From positions 1 to 21,752 of the forward strand of contig JAJUHH010000007.1 in the NCBI GenBank assembly GCA_029267975.1: a stretch of DNA of 21,752 bases, read 5' to 3'. How positions within the stretch are numbered: the first letter of the stretch is position 1; each line of letters begins with the position of its first letter. The DNA comes from Clostridiales bacterium (GTDB lineage Bacteria > Bacillota > Clostridia > Lachnospirales > Lachnospiraceae). Made by a program: the position numbers and the translations under genes. The notes under the pieces were generated by a model. That model saw only the letters and a program-made list of their open reading frames with translations, had not been told where the DNA came from and made no database searches. This document shows positions 15,340-21,752 of the stretch, in pieces.

Positions 15340-16701
15340 ATGAGCTCTAATCATGAATTAAAGGAAGTTACCATTACCGAACTACAGCAAATGTATAAGG
15401 ACGGCCTCATAACAGTCCGGGAGGTTGTTAAAGAGTATATTCATCGGATCAAAAACATAGACCAAGGGGAAAATGGCCTAGGCAGTGTTCTGGAGATTAA
15501 TCCTGAATCACTTGAGATTGCTGACAGACTTGATGGGCAAGGGTATGATGAGCAGCAGCTATTATACGGAGTGCCGGTTTTAATAAAGGATAATATCGAT
15601 ACAGCTGACCGGATGCATACCTCAGCCGGATCGTTGGCACTGGCCGATTCTATAGCCTTAGAGGATGCAGAGTTAATAAAAGCCCTGAGAGCACAGGGAG
15701 CTGTGATACTAGGTAAGACCAACATGACAGAGTTTGCAAACTATATGACGGAGCATATGCCCAATGGCTATAGCTCCCGTGGCGGACTGGTCTTAAATCC
15801 TTATGACCGTCAGAAGGATCCTTCCGGCTCAAGCTCCGGCTCAGGGGCAGCAGTTGCAGCTGATCTTTGCGTGGCCTCCATTGGCTCTGATACCTGTAAC
15901 TCCATACTAGGTCCCGGAAGTGCACATGGGGTCGTAGGCTTCCGGCCTTCTACCGGAGCGATCAGTCAGCAGGGGATTATCCCGATCAGCTTTACCTTGG
16001 ATACGGCAGGTCCCTTTACAAGAACGGTGGAGGATGCAGCCTTGATGTATGCAGCACTCACAGGTAAACCTGTCGTAAGAGACAGTATGGAAAGCATTAA
16101 GGGCAAAGTCATCGGCTATAACACCTGGGAAGCAAAGGACAGGGAGGATAGGCTTCCCTGGGCAGATGAGGCAGTCAGGGAACTTGAGAAGGCAGGAGCC
16201 ATTATTGAGAGGTTTGAGTTGCCGGAGACCCCTTATGTCAATGACTTAATGAAATATGAATTTAAGTATGCAATGAATAAGTACCTTGCGGGATTACCGA
16301 AGGATTATCCCATTAAGACCTTAAAGGATATTATTGAATTCAATAAGAAAGAGCCCACAAAGACCCTGCGTTATGGACAGATCCTGCTTGAGGATGCCCA
16401 GGAGAATACGACAGGCAATCTTGATGAAGCTTTGTATCTTGATATATTGAAGGACAGGAAAGAAAAGATGCGTCAGCTGAGAGAGCTGTTCCAGGGTATG
16501 GACTTTTGCATCCTATACAGCTTTAATAATATCCTTCAGTATACCGCACTTCCTGGGATCACTATTCCCTACGGATTGCAGGAGAATGGTTTGCCGGCAG
16601 TTTTGCAGCTGGCAGCATTGACAGATGAAAAGCTGCTGGAGAATGCTTATATTGTAGAGCGAACCATTGGAAAGAGGATCGGACCCAGGTTAAAGAAATA
16701 A
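15340..16701 (+). CDS. Amidase-signature family hydrolase
   Basis: A 453-residue enzyme of the amidase signature (AS) superfamily, which hydrolyses C-N amide bonds; the substrate is unknown. The Ser-cisSer-Lys triad is intact: K83 in PVLIKDNID, cis-Ser S164 in the GSSSGSG stretch, and nucleophile S188 in GSDTCNS, with the usual 24-residue spacing between the serines. The GIIPIS..LDTAGPFTRTVEDA block places it with Firmicutes stand-alone amidases rather than GatA; no gatB or gatC is nearby. The usual GGS or DGS before the nucleophile is Cys-Asn-Ser here, and the usual Arg/Gln after it is altered. It lacks a signal peptide, so it should be cytoplasmic. GGAGG lies 10 bases before ATG 15340. It is slightly short for this branch. 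Confidence 0.9.
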   Translation: MSSNHELKEVTITELQQMYKDGLITVREVVKEYIHRIKNIDQGENGLGSVLEINPESLEIADRLDGQGYDEQQLLYGVPVLIKDNIDTADRMHTSAGSLALADSIALEDAELIKALRAQGAVILGKTNMTEFANYMTEHMPNGYSSRGGLVLNPYDRQKDPSGSSSGSGAAVAADLCVASIGSDTCNSILGPGSAHGVVGFRPSTGAISQQGIIPISFTLDTAGPFTRTVEDAALMYAALTGKPVVRDSMESIKGKVIGYNTWEAKDREDRLPWADEAVRELEKAGAIIERFELPETPYVNDLMKYEFKYAMNKYLAGLPKDYPIKTLKDIIEFNKKEPTKTLRYGQILLEDAQENTTGNLDEALYLDILKDRKEKMRQLRELFQGMDFCILYSFNNILQYTALPGITIPYGLQENGLPAVLQLAALTDEKLLENAYIVERTIGKRIGPRLKK

Positions 16702-16705
16702 TGTA

Positions 16706-16810
16706 GATGATAAGTAGAAGTACGATAGGATCATATGAAGTAGTAAATTATGATGTGCTGAAGGAAAAGAGGATGGTAAGTAGAAGTAAAAATGATAGGT
16801 ATGTAGTAAA
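16706..16810 (+). repeat. Imperfect tandem duplication (66-bp period)
   Basis: GATGATAAGTAGAAGTA (16706-16722) recurs as GATGGTAAGTAGAAGTA (16772-16788). Similar words then follow each copy in the same order (GATAGG, TATG, TAGTAAA). The duplicated stretch lies between the amidase and the metallo-hydrolase genes and has no coding capacity that I can see. Confidence 0.6.
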
Positions 16811-16873
16811 AGTGGCAGATTCAACAGGAACTAAATCGAAGTAAAATTGCACCTAAAAGAGGGAGGTAATATT

Positions 16874-17464
16874 ATGGCAAAATTATTATTTCAGGGACAT
16901 GGAAGCTATCGGATCACAAGTAATGACAATGTAGTTCTATACTTTGATCCATATGCGGGCGAAGGATATGACAGGCCTGCTGATATCATTCTTGTAACAC
17001 ATCAGCACGGAGATCACAATCAGATATCCCTGGTCACGCAGAAAGCATCCTGCACAATTATTCAGAATATGGATGCCATCATCAAGGGCGGCTATCAGAG
17101 CTTTGATGTAAAGGGCTTTCATATTCAGGCAGTGCCAGCCTATAACAAGAACCACAAAGCTTCAGAAAGTGTGGGTTATATCATCACCGTAGATGGTATC
17201 AAAATCTACGGCTCAGGGGATACGTCCACAACAAAGGAAATGCAGGATTATGCTGCCTTACAGCTGGATTATGCCCTCTTGCCCATTGATGGCATCTACA
17301 ATATGGACCCTGTGGAGGCCACAGCCTGTGCAGAGCTGATTGGGGCTAAGCATGCGATCCCAATCCATATGAAACCGGGTGAGCTTTTTGATCAGAAGAT
17401 GGCTGAGAAGTTTACTGCCAAGAATAGATTGATCGTGAAAGCAGGAGAAGAAATAGAGCTGTAG
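16874..17464 (+). CDS. Small metallo-beta-lactamase-fold hydrolase (UPF0173/YtkL-like)
   Basis: A 196-residue single-domain metal-dependent hydrolase. The metal-binding HxHxDH motif is H43-Q-H45-G-D47-H48, followed by an AVPAYN block, GSGDT with the bridging Asp, and IPIHM with the final His. This pattern matches the short L-ascorbate-6-phosphate-lactonase/UPF0173-like branch, whose substrates are mostly unknown. ATG 16874 with GGGAGGT is preferred over an in-frame TTG at 16847. There is no signal peptide. It lies 172 bases after the amidase; the two may be co-transcribed because no terminator separates them. The 3' end of the gene forms the left arm of its terminator. Confidence 0.88.
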   Translation: MAKLLFQGHGSYRITSNDNVVLYFDPYAGEGYDRPADIILVTHQHGDHNQISLVTQKASCTIIQNMDAIIKGGYQSFDVKGFHIQAVPAYNKNHKASESVGYIITVDGIKIYGSGDTSTTKEMQDYAALQLDYALLPIDGIYNMDPVEATACAELIGAKHAIPIHMKPGELFDQKMAEKFTAKNRLIVKAGEEIEL

Positions 17465-17484
17465 CCCTATTTCTTCTCCTTTTA
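17444..17484 (+). terminator. Terminator overlapping the metallo-hydrolase stop codon
   Basis: GGAGAAGAAATAG (17444-17456, inside the coding region) pairs perfectly with CTATTTCTTCTCC (17467-17479), 13 base pairs with a 10-base loop, followed by TTTTTA. The stop codon at 17462-17464 lies in the loop. Confidence 0.85.
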
Positions 17485-17633
17485 TGTCCTAGGCCAGCTT
17501 CATTGGATTGCAATCGACAATTATTTACACCATATAGGCAAAGAACCGCAAAATATGAATGAATTTGTGCTAAATTGTTAAAAACATACAAAAAAATACA
17601 AAAAGTCTGTTGATAATTTTTGACAATTATGTA

Positions 17634-17662
17634 TTTACAAAATCTGTATCATCCATTATGAT
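17634..17662 (+). promoter_or_regulatory. Probable promoter of the Tad-like operon
   Basis: TTTACA (17634-17639) and TATGAT (17657-17662) have a 17-base spacer, about 80 bases before the first gene. The region is very AT-rich, and a TTGACA at 17620 offers a weaker alternative. Confidence 0.6.
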
Positions 17663-17744
17663 ATATCTATCTTATTTTTCTTTTAGCATTTTCTGCTATA
17701 AAATCCCATGTTTTGTTAAATACATATGTGAAGGAGGTTATTAT

Positions 17745-18581
17745 GTGAAAATAGCATTCTGGAGTAATGTCAGGGAATGGAGCTCAGTATCACCTAATTT
17801 GGCAGCAATCAGCGTGGCAATTGCTATTCGTTATCCTTATTCAATCATCACCCTGGAGAACCATCTTTGTAACCATGGGCTAGGTAAGGCCTATAATGAC
17901 AGGACCCGTGCCGCTTTGCTTGCTGATGCCGGGACGAATTATTATGATGGTTTTGGTATGGAGGGCCTTCTTCGTAAAATATATCGAAGAGAATATCATA
18001 TTGGTACCTTGCAATCGCATTTGAAAGAAATCATAAAAGATCGTCTTTATTACATACCTCAGAGCAGAGTGATTTTGAATGATCTGTTTGATTATGAATT
18101 CGAGCACTGTATCAATCCTTTATTCTACCTTCTGGATAATAATGCTGATGTTTGCTTTATCGATACAGCATGTAATAGTCTTAGTACAAAAAACATTCTT
18201 GAAGAGTCTGATTTGATCGTTATCAACTTATGTCAGAAAGCCAGTATCATTGAGGACTTCTTTCAACGGTATTCCTCGCTAATCCCTAAAGCAGTATTTC
18301 TAATCAACGATTATGATCCTCACCATATCCTCAACTACAAACAGATATCAAAGCAATATGGCGTACCCAGCGAGAATGTTATTGGTATGCCAAGCAGCGA
18401 ACGATATCGGGATGCATATTTGGGAGGATATGTCCATCAATTTATATCACGGAATCTTCATTGTCAAAAAGAAGATCCGGACTATATGTTTATGCAGACG
18501 GTAAAAAAGGCAGCAGTTACGATTATCAGAAAAGTTGAGATCAATACGAAGCAGAAGGAGATTCACTCTTGTGGCAGCTGA
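17745..18581 (+). CDS. Degenerate ParA/MinD-like protein, Tad-locus paralogue 1
   Basis: A 278-residue cytoplasmic protein that I recognise only by similarity to its paralogue at 20533. Shared features are the start KIAFWS/KIVFWS, the strand-like D-(T/L)-(A/S)-(C/S) region (CFIDTACNS against LVDLSS), and the block SDLIVINLCQKASIIEDFFQRY. The overall pattern of a P-loop position, a Walker B-like strand and an LIVxNLCQ strand suggests a ParA/MinD (SIMIBI) fold. The expected Walker A site reads WSNVREWSSVSPN and lacks glycines and lysine, so ATP hydrolysis is unlikely. The start is GTG 17745 with AAGGAGG 7-13 bases upstream; an ATG at 17743 is in another frame. It opens an operon whose next gene begins before its stop. 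Confidence 0.75.
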   Translation: MKIAFWSNVREWSSVSPNLAAISVAIAIRYPYSIITLENHLCNHGLGKAYNDRTRAALLADAGTNYYDGFGMEGLLRKIYRREYHIGTLQSHLKEIIKDRLYYIPQSRVILNDLFDYEFEHCINPLFYLLDNNADVCFIDTACNSLSTKNILEESDLIVINLCQKASIIEDFFQRYSSLIPKAVFLINDYDPHHILNYKQISKQYGVPSENVIGMPSSERYRDAYLGGYVHQFISRNLHCQKEDPDYMFMQTVKKAAVTIIRKVEINTKQKEIHSCGS

Positions 18582-18811
18582 TTGCATTTCATGTTTTCCT
18601 TCTTCTTCTTATTGGATTGATATTGTTTGGTGGCCTTTTGTTTCTGATGGAGCATTCCAGAGGCAGGTATATAAGAAAGCGTAGTTTAAAAGCAGCCAAA
18701 GAAAGCAATATCGGTAGAAGCGGAATCATTCTTTGCTATCTCATGGGTCTATTCATCGTTTTTTTCTTAAGTTTTATAATTATCCATTTAATAATCCGAG
18801 GTGTTCCATGA
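18569..18811 (+). CDS. Small two-TM protein of the Tad-like operon
   Basis: An 80-residue protein with two hydrophobic segments (about residues 4-26 and 52-76) joined by a strongly basic loop (HSRGRYIRKRSLKAAK), so the loop should face the cytoplasm. I recognise no family. The start is an unusual TTG at 18569, with AGGAG 8 bases upstream inside the previous gene. It overlaps the upstream gene by 13 bases and the downstream ATG by 4 (ATGA), which implies coupled translation. The position between a ParA-like and a CpaB-like gene suggests a membrane partner in the same assembly. Confidence 0.7.
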   Translation: MWQLIAFHVFLLLLIGLILFGGLLFLMEHSRGRYIRKRSLKAAKESNIGRSGIILCYLMGLFIVFFLSFIIIHLIIRGVP

Positions 18812-19866
18812 AACTAAAAAACAGAATAAAGCGTTCAACGAAGCAGTATATCATCGTTGCAGGCATCTGTATTGTTGTAATCGGAGGGGCTGCTTTATCA
18901 ACAGCCCTTGTGATCACCCATCACATTAAGAAGGAATATCATACACTTTTAACCAATGCCTATCACGATATGGAGCTGAAGCAAAGAAGTGTTTATCTTG
19001 CTGCTTCTGATATCAATGCCGGTGAAATCATCAGCCAGGATAAGCTGAAGAAAGAGAAGGTGTATTCCTCACAGCCTCAGGATACTTATTTCACAGAGAA
19101 GGACATCGGCAAGCTGTCTCTGATCCCTATTGCGGCTGAAACTCAGATATTAAGCTCCATGGTAACAGATCCTATGGTATCCCTGGGATTAAGAGAGCTG
19201 GAATATGAAGTGATCACACTTAATTCAAATATTATCAGCAATGACACCGTTGATGTGCGGATCATCTATCCCAATGGGGAAAGCTTCGTGGTATTGTCAA
19301 AGAAGGTTGTCAAGGGGATTGAAGCAGGATCAGCTACCTGCTACCTATGGTTGGATGAAGACGAAATACTGCGTATGTCAGCCGCTATTGTTGATGCAGT
19401 CTTATATACCGGATCACGGCTTATTACATCAAAGTATATTCAGCCCACAATCCAAGAGGCTTCTCAGGTTACCTATATCCCAAATATAGCGATATTGACC
19501 CTCTTGGAAAGTGATCCCAACATCCTTGCAAGATCATCACAGGCACTAAGCAAAGAGGTTAGAAAGTCCTTGGAAAACAGATTGGCAGCAAGTTTCTCTA
19601 CTGATGTAACATCTATTAACTGGAATGTTCCTTCCTACCTGACACAGCCGATAGAAACCGAGGATTCTCAGCAGAACTCTCATAAAAGCACGCAGGAGAG
19701 CTCTGAGGAGAGTATAAATACAGAGGATGCTGCAAAAGCAGCCAGCGAGGATAATATTCCTGCGGATGCTTTAGGAGATCTGGGACAAGGACCATCGTCA
19801 GAGGATTTTTTTTATTACGCTCAAGAGCAGGAAGCAATGGAGGCAGATACAGAATATGGAGAATAG
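18808..19866 (+). CDS. CpaB/RcpC-like SAF-domain protein
   Basis: A 352-residue membrane-anchored protein. A basic N-terminus precedes a single membrane segment (residues 13-37). An SAF-type domain follows at about 61-123 (VYLAASDINAGEIISQDKL, then a KLSLIPIAAETQIL segment), a pattern found in Flp pilus assembly CpaB/RcpC and in flagellar FlgA. The middle part (130-270) is beta-rich and the C-terminal 75 residues are low-complexity and acidic (Ser, Glu, Gln, Asp). In Tad systems CpaB/RcpC acts outside the inner membrane on the pilus path; here it would face the wall. ATG 18808, with CGAGG before it, overlaps the previous stop; the next gene starts 11 bases before this one ends. The acidic tail is unusual in length. 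Confidence 0.8.
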   Translation: MKLKNRIKRSTKQYIIVAGICIVVIGGAALSTALVITHHIKKEYHTLLTNAYHDMELKQRSVYLAASDINAGEIISQDKLKKEKVYSSQPQDTYFTEKDIGKLSLIPIAAETQILSSMVTDPMVSLGLRELEYEVITLNSNIISNDTVDVRIIYPNGESFVVLSKKVVKGIEAGSATCYLWLDEDEILRMSAAIVDAVLYTGSRLITSKYIQPTIQEASQVTYIPNIAILTLLESDPNILARSSQALSKEVRKSLENRLAASFSTDVTSINWNVPSYLTQPIETEDSQQNSHKSTQESSEESINTEDAAKAASEDNIPADALGDLGQGPSSEDFFYYAQEQEAMEADTEYGE

Positions 19867-20536
19867 TGTTAATATAGTGGCTTTTGCCGGATGTGAGGGC
19901 TTTGATATCATTCTTTACCTGGCCCGGCTCCTTCATAAGCTTGGCAGAAAGGTATTGATTGCAGATCACTCGGACAGCTCTGCGATTACTCAGATCACTC
20001 CTAAGATTATGGGAATAGATATAAAGGAAGATATTGTTAGCTATAAAGGAATTGACTTTACCTCAAAGGAACTGGATCAAGAGGCAATCCAAGCATATGA
20101 TGATATCCTGATCAGTTGCTGCAGGAACAGTCCTAGGATAAGAGGACTATATCTGAATAGGGTTATTTATATTACCGATCTTTATCTATTTCATATTAGG
20201 CAGATTGCACAGCTGGAGTTTTATGATGATCTTCAGGTGGAAGCTTCCCTAATTATCAGGGAGGTTGTTAATTCCCGGATCAATGCCCAGGATATCTTAC
20301 CCTTACTGGGCAAAGATATAGTCCAGAATCAGGTACATTTTATAGAACGGAGTGAGGGAGATTATGAACAAAGCCTATTAATCAGCCATGGACAAGCATT
20401 TGACCTTCGGGGGATATCAAGGAAACTGAGAGACTGGCTGCTGCAGGAAGCAAGCGCCATGGTTCCTGAGATAGGGGAGAGGAGATTAAAGCTGGCCTTT
20501 AAGGCTTGCCGGAAGAGGGAGAGGACGGTTGCATGA
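19856..20536 (+). CDS. CpaE/TadZ-like protein without a functional P-loop (tentative)
   Basis: A 226-residue cytoplasmic protein. The N-terminus reads NIVAFAGCEGFDIILYLARLLHKLG followed by KVLIADHSDSSAI, which matches the beta1/P-loop/helix/beta2 arrangement of ParA/MinD proteins. However, the loop is GCEGFD, without the KGGxGKT lysines. A later strand, DDILISCC, stands where Walker B would be. The C-terminal third is helical and basic. In Tad loci an atypical ParA (TadZ/CpaE) localises the machine, and this may be its counterpart. ATG 19856 follows GGAGG by about 10 bases. The gene overlaps its neighbours on both sides (11 and 4 bases). Homology is judged by pattern only. Confidence 0.6.
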   Translation: MENSVNIVAFAGCEGFDIILYLARLLHKLGRKVLIADHSDSSAITQITPKIMGIDIKEDIVSYKGIDFTSKELDQEAIQAYDDILISCCRNSPRIRGLYLNRVIYITDLYLFHIRQIAQLEFYDDLQVEASLIIREVVNSRINAQDILPLLGKDIVQNQVHFIERSEGDYEQSLLISHGQAFDLRGISRKLRDWLLQEASAMVPEIGERRLKLAFKACRKRERTVA

Positions 20537-21366
20537 AGATTGTATTTTGGTCACCGCTCCATGGACAGACCGGTTCCACCAGTAATATTCTGGCTGTTGC
20601 ATTACTTACCGGTTTATACTATCGAAAAAGATCTATTCTGACGCAGACTCATTTTCAGTATAACAATCTGGAAGCTCCTCTTGTTGGCGTTAATCCTTAT
20701 CAAGCAGCCTCAAAGGAGTATTTTCGGGAGGTAGGCATCGATACGATCATTCGCTGCTTTAAGGCTGCCAAGCTTGATAAGGATACCATTGAAAATTGCT
20801 GTATTGCCCTTGGCAACACCAAACTTCTTTTATTACCGGGGACTAGTAAGACAATTAAGGAAGTCTTTGATTATGAAATGGAAGCTGTCATGGGAAATCT
20901 GCTGAAAGCAATGGAAGAGGTATGCGGCATAGTCCTTGTAGATCTCAGTTCAGGAGATAACACATTATCCCACAAACTGATGCAGGAAGCCGATCTAATT
21001 GTTGTAAACCTGTGTCAGAACACGGGAGTGGTGGAGGAATACTTTCAAAGGTATGCAATGTTTATGCAGGAGAAGAAGGTTTTTTATCTTTTTGGTAAGT
21101 ATGACCGCAACTCCAAATATAACATAAGTAACCTTCGCAGAAAATATAACAAGATGAAAGCAGTCAATTCAGGAGTAATCCCTTACAGTACAGGCTTTAT
21201 GGATGCTATGACGGATGGTCATGTAATCGACTTTTTCAGAAGTGCTTCTGTTAACCATCGAAGGGAAGAGGAGTATTACTTTATGAGCAGTGCATTGAAA
21301 ACAACAAGGAATATACTCAATCAGGCAGGTGCAGCAATAGAAAGGGCAGGATGGGATGGACAATAA
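20533..21366 (+). CDS. ParA/MinD-like protein with altered Walker A, Tad-locus paralogue 2
   Basis: A 277-residue paralogue of the protein at 17745. The P-loop position reads HGQTGSTSN: the glycines and the Ser/Thr end are kept but both lysines of the deviant Walker A motif (KGGxGKT) are missing. IVLVDLSSGDN fits Walker B, and ADLIVVNLCQNTGVVEEYFQRY matches paralogue 1 closely. This copy is therefore less decayed than the first and could still bind nucleotide. ATG 20533 overlaps the preceding stop (ATGA), with GAGAGGA upstream. The next gene starts 11 bases before its end. The role is probably in assembling or positioning a Tad/Flp-type envelope machine, inferred from the CpaB-like neighbour. 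Confidence 0.75.
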   Translation: MKIVFWSPLHGQTGSTSNILAVALLTGLYYRKRSILTQTHFQYNNLEAPLVGVNPYQAASKEYFREVGIDTIIRCFKAAKLDKDTIENCCIALGNTKLLLLPGTSKTIKEVFDYEMEAVMGNLLKAMEEVCGIVLVDLSSGDNTLSHKLMQEADLIVVNLCQNTGVVEEYFQRYAMFMQEKKVFYLFGKYDRNSKYNISNLRRKYNKMKAVNSGVIPYSTGFMDAMTDGHVIDFFRSASVNHRREEEYYFMSSALKTTRNILNQAGAAIERAGWDGQ

Positions 21367-21752
21367 ACAGGCGAATGTCATGATCATTGGAGTAATATTA
21401 TCCATCATTTTAGTATCACTATATTTTATATTTAAGAAAGATCCTGAGTCTGAAGATGAAAATATCGAAGAAGATATATTTTCCTTGGATTATCTAAAAG
21501 AACATGTAATGAAGAAGATAAATGATATTGTGGACCAGAATATCCATGAGCTTTTCCTTAACAGAAGGGAAATAAAAAAGAGAGAATATCAAAAAGCGAG
21601 GCTTTCAAAATCGGTTCGTACCTGTGCTCAGGGCAATATAGGAGAGAGAGACTATCTTAAGGACTATATAAAGGATTTACTTCAAAATGATTTCGGAGTA
21701 AATGTCTTCCGCCTGGAATTGGCCCTGGACAACCCCGGCTACGAGGTGCTGC
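21356..21752 (+). CDS. Membrane-anchored protein, N-terminus only; possible CpaF/TadA-type ATPase
   Basis: The frame from ATG 21356 stays open to the right edge, giving 132 codons. AAAGGGCAGG lies upstream, and the start overlaps the previous gene by 11 bases. Residues 9-25 form one hydrophobic segment, followed by an acidic stretch (about 28-42) and a charged helical region with RTCAQGNIGERDYLKDYIKD. The latter resembles the helical N-terminal domain that precedes the ATPase core in clostridial CpaF/TadA proteins, and the gene position fits, but no Walker motif is in view. A membrane anchor would be unusual for CpaF. The assignment is inference. Confidence 0.5.
   Translation, partial: MDNKQANVMIIGVILSIILVSLYFIFKKDPESEDENIEEDIFSLDYLKEHVMKKINDIVDQNIHELFLNRREIKKREYQKARLSKSVRTCAQGNIGERDYLKDYIKDLLQNDFGVNVFRLELALDNPGYEVL

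Noticed and set aside
15340..16701. Assignment as GatA of the tRNA amidotransferase
   Set aside because: No gatB or gatC nearby, and the motif after the nucleophile matches stand-alone amidases rather than GatA.
17610..17744. 45-residue N-terminal extension of the first Tad-like gene
   Set aside because: It would start in the promoter region; the GTG at 17745 has an ideal AAGGAGG and aligns with the start of the paralogue.

Overview
The window looks like chromosomal DNA of a low-GC Gram-positive anaerobe, most likely a Clostridia member close to Lachnospiraceae. The reasons are strong AGGAGG-type ribosome binding sites, sigma-A-like promoters with AT-rich spacers, a lysine riboswitch of the Firmicutes layout, and family content (DUF4153 protein, two-TM zinc-ribbon protein, EF-G paralogue, Tad/Flp-like locus). 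This placement is inference from gene style; no rRNA or other marker is present. I saw no tRNA, rRNA, CRISPR array, insertion sequence or prophage gene.

Layout. (1) 1-2139, minus strand: aromatic amino acid operon aroF-tyrA, with tyrA running off the left edge, driven by a perfect-consensus promoter. (2) 2212-4468, plus: a possible 34-codon leader ORF, then an EF-G paralogue whose GTPase motifs are all altered. (3) 4469-6400, plus: a gene-poor gap with a probable response-regulator relic and two related stem-loops, then an NCS2/AzgA-type purine permease with a strong terminator. (4) 6401-7322: an empty stretch, then a small two-TM zinc-ribbon protein. (5) 7323-8891, minus: uracil permease. 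(6) 9002-12107, plus: DUF4153 membrane protein and a PatB/MalY C-S lyase. (7) 12109-15137, plus: promoter, lysine riboswitch with terminator, then a complete polar amino acid ABC importer (lipoprotein, permease, ATPase). The riboswitch makes lysine the likely substrate. (8) 15340-17485, plus: an amidase-signature enzyme and a small metallo-beta-lactamase-fold hydrolase. (9) 17634 to the right edge, plus: an operon of at least six overlapping genes resembling the start of a Tad/Flp pilus or secretion locus. It encodes three ParA/MinD-fold-like proteins with degraded Walker A motifs (two are paralogues), an 80-residue two-TM protein, a CpaB/RcpC-like SAF-domain protein, and the N-terminus of a membrane-anchored protein that may be the CpaF/TadA-type ATPase.

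The most unusual region is the last one: three nucleotide-binding-fold relatives lacking the catalytic P-loop lysine, in one translationally coupled operon around a CpaB-like protein. Other points worth checking are the diverged EF-G paralogue with its short upstream ORF, the duplicated stem-loop element ahead of the purine permease, and the riboswitch-based substrate assignment. Most other genes are ordinary housekeeping functions.
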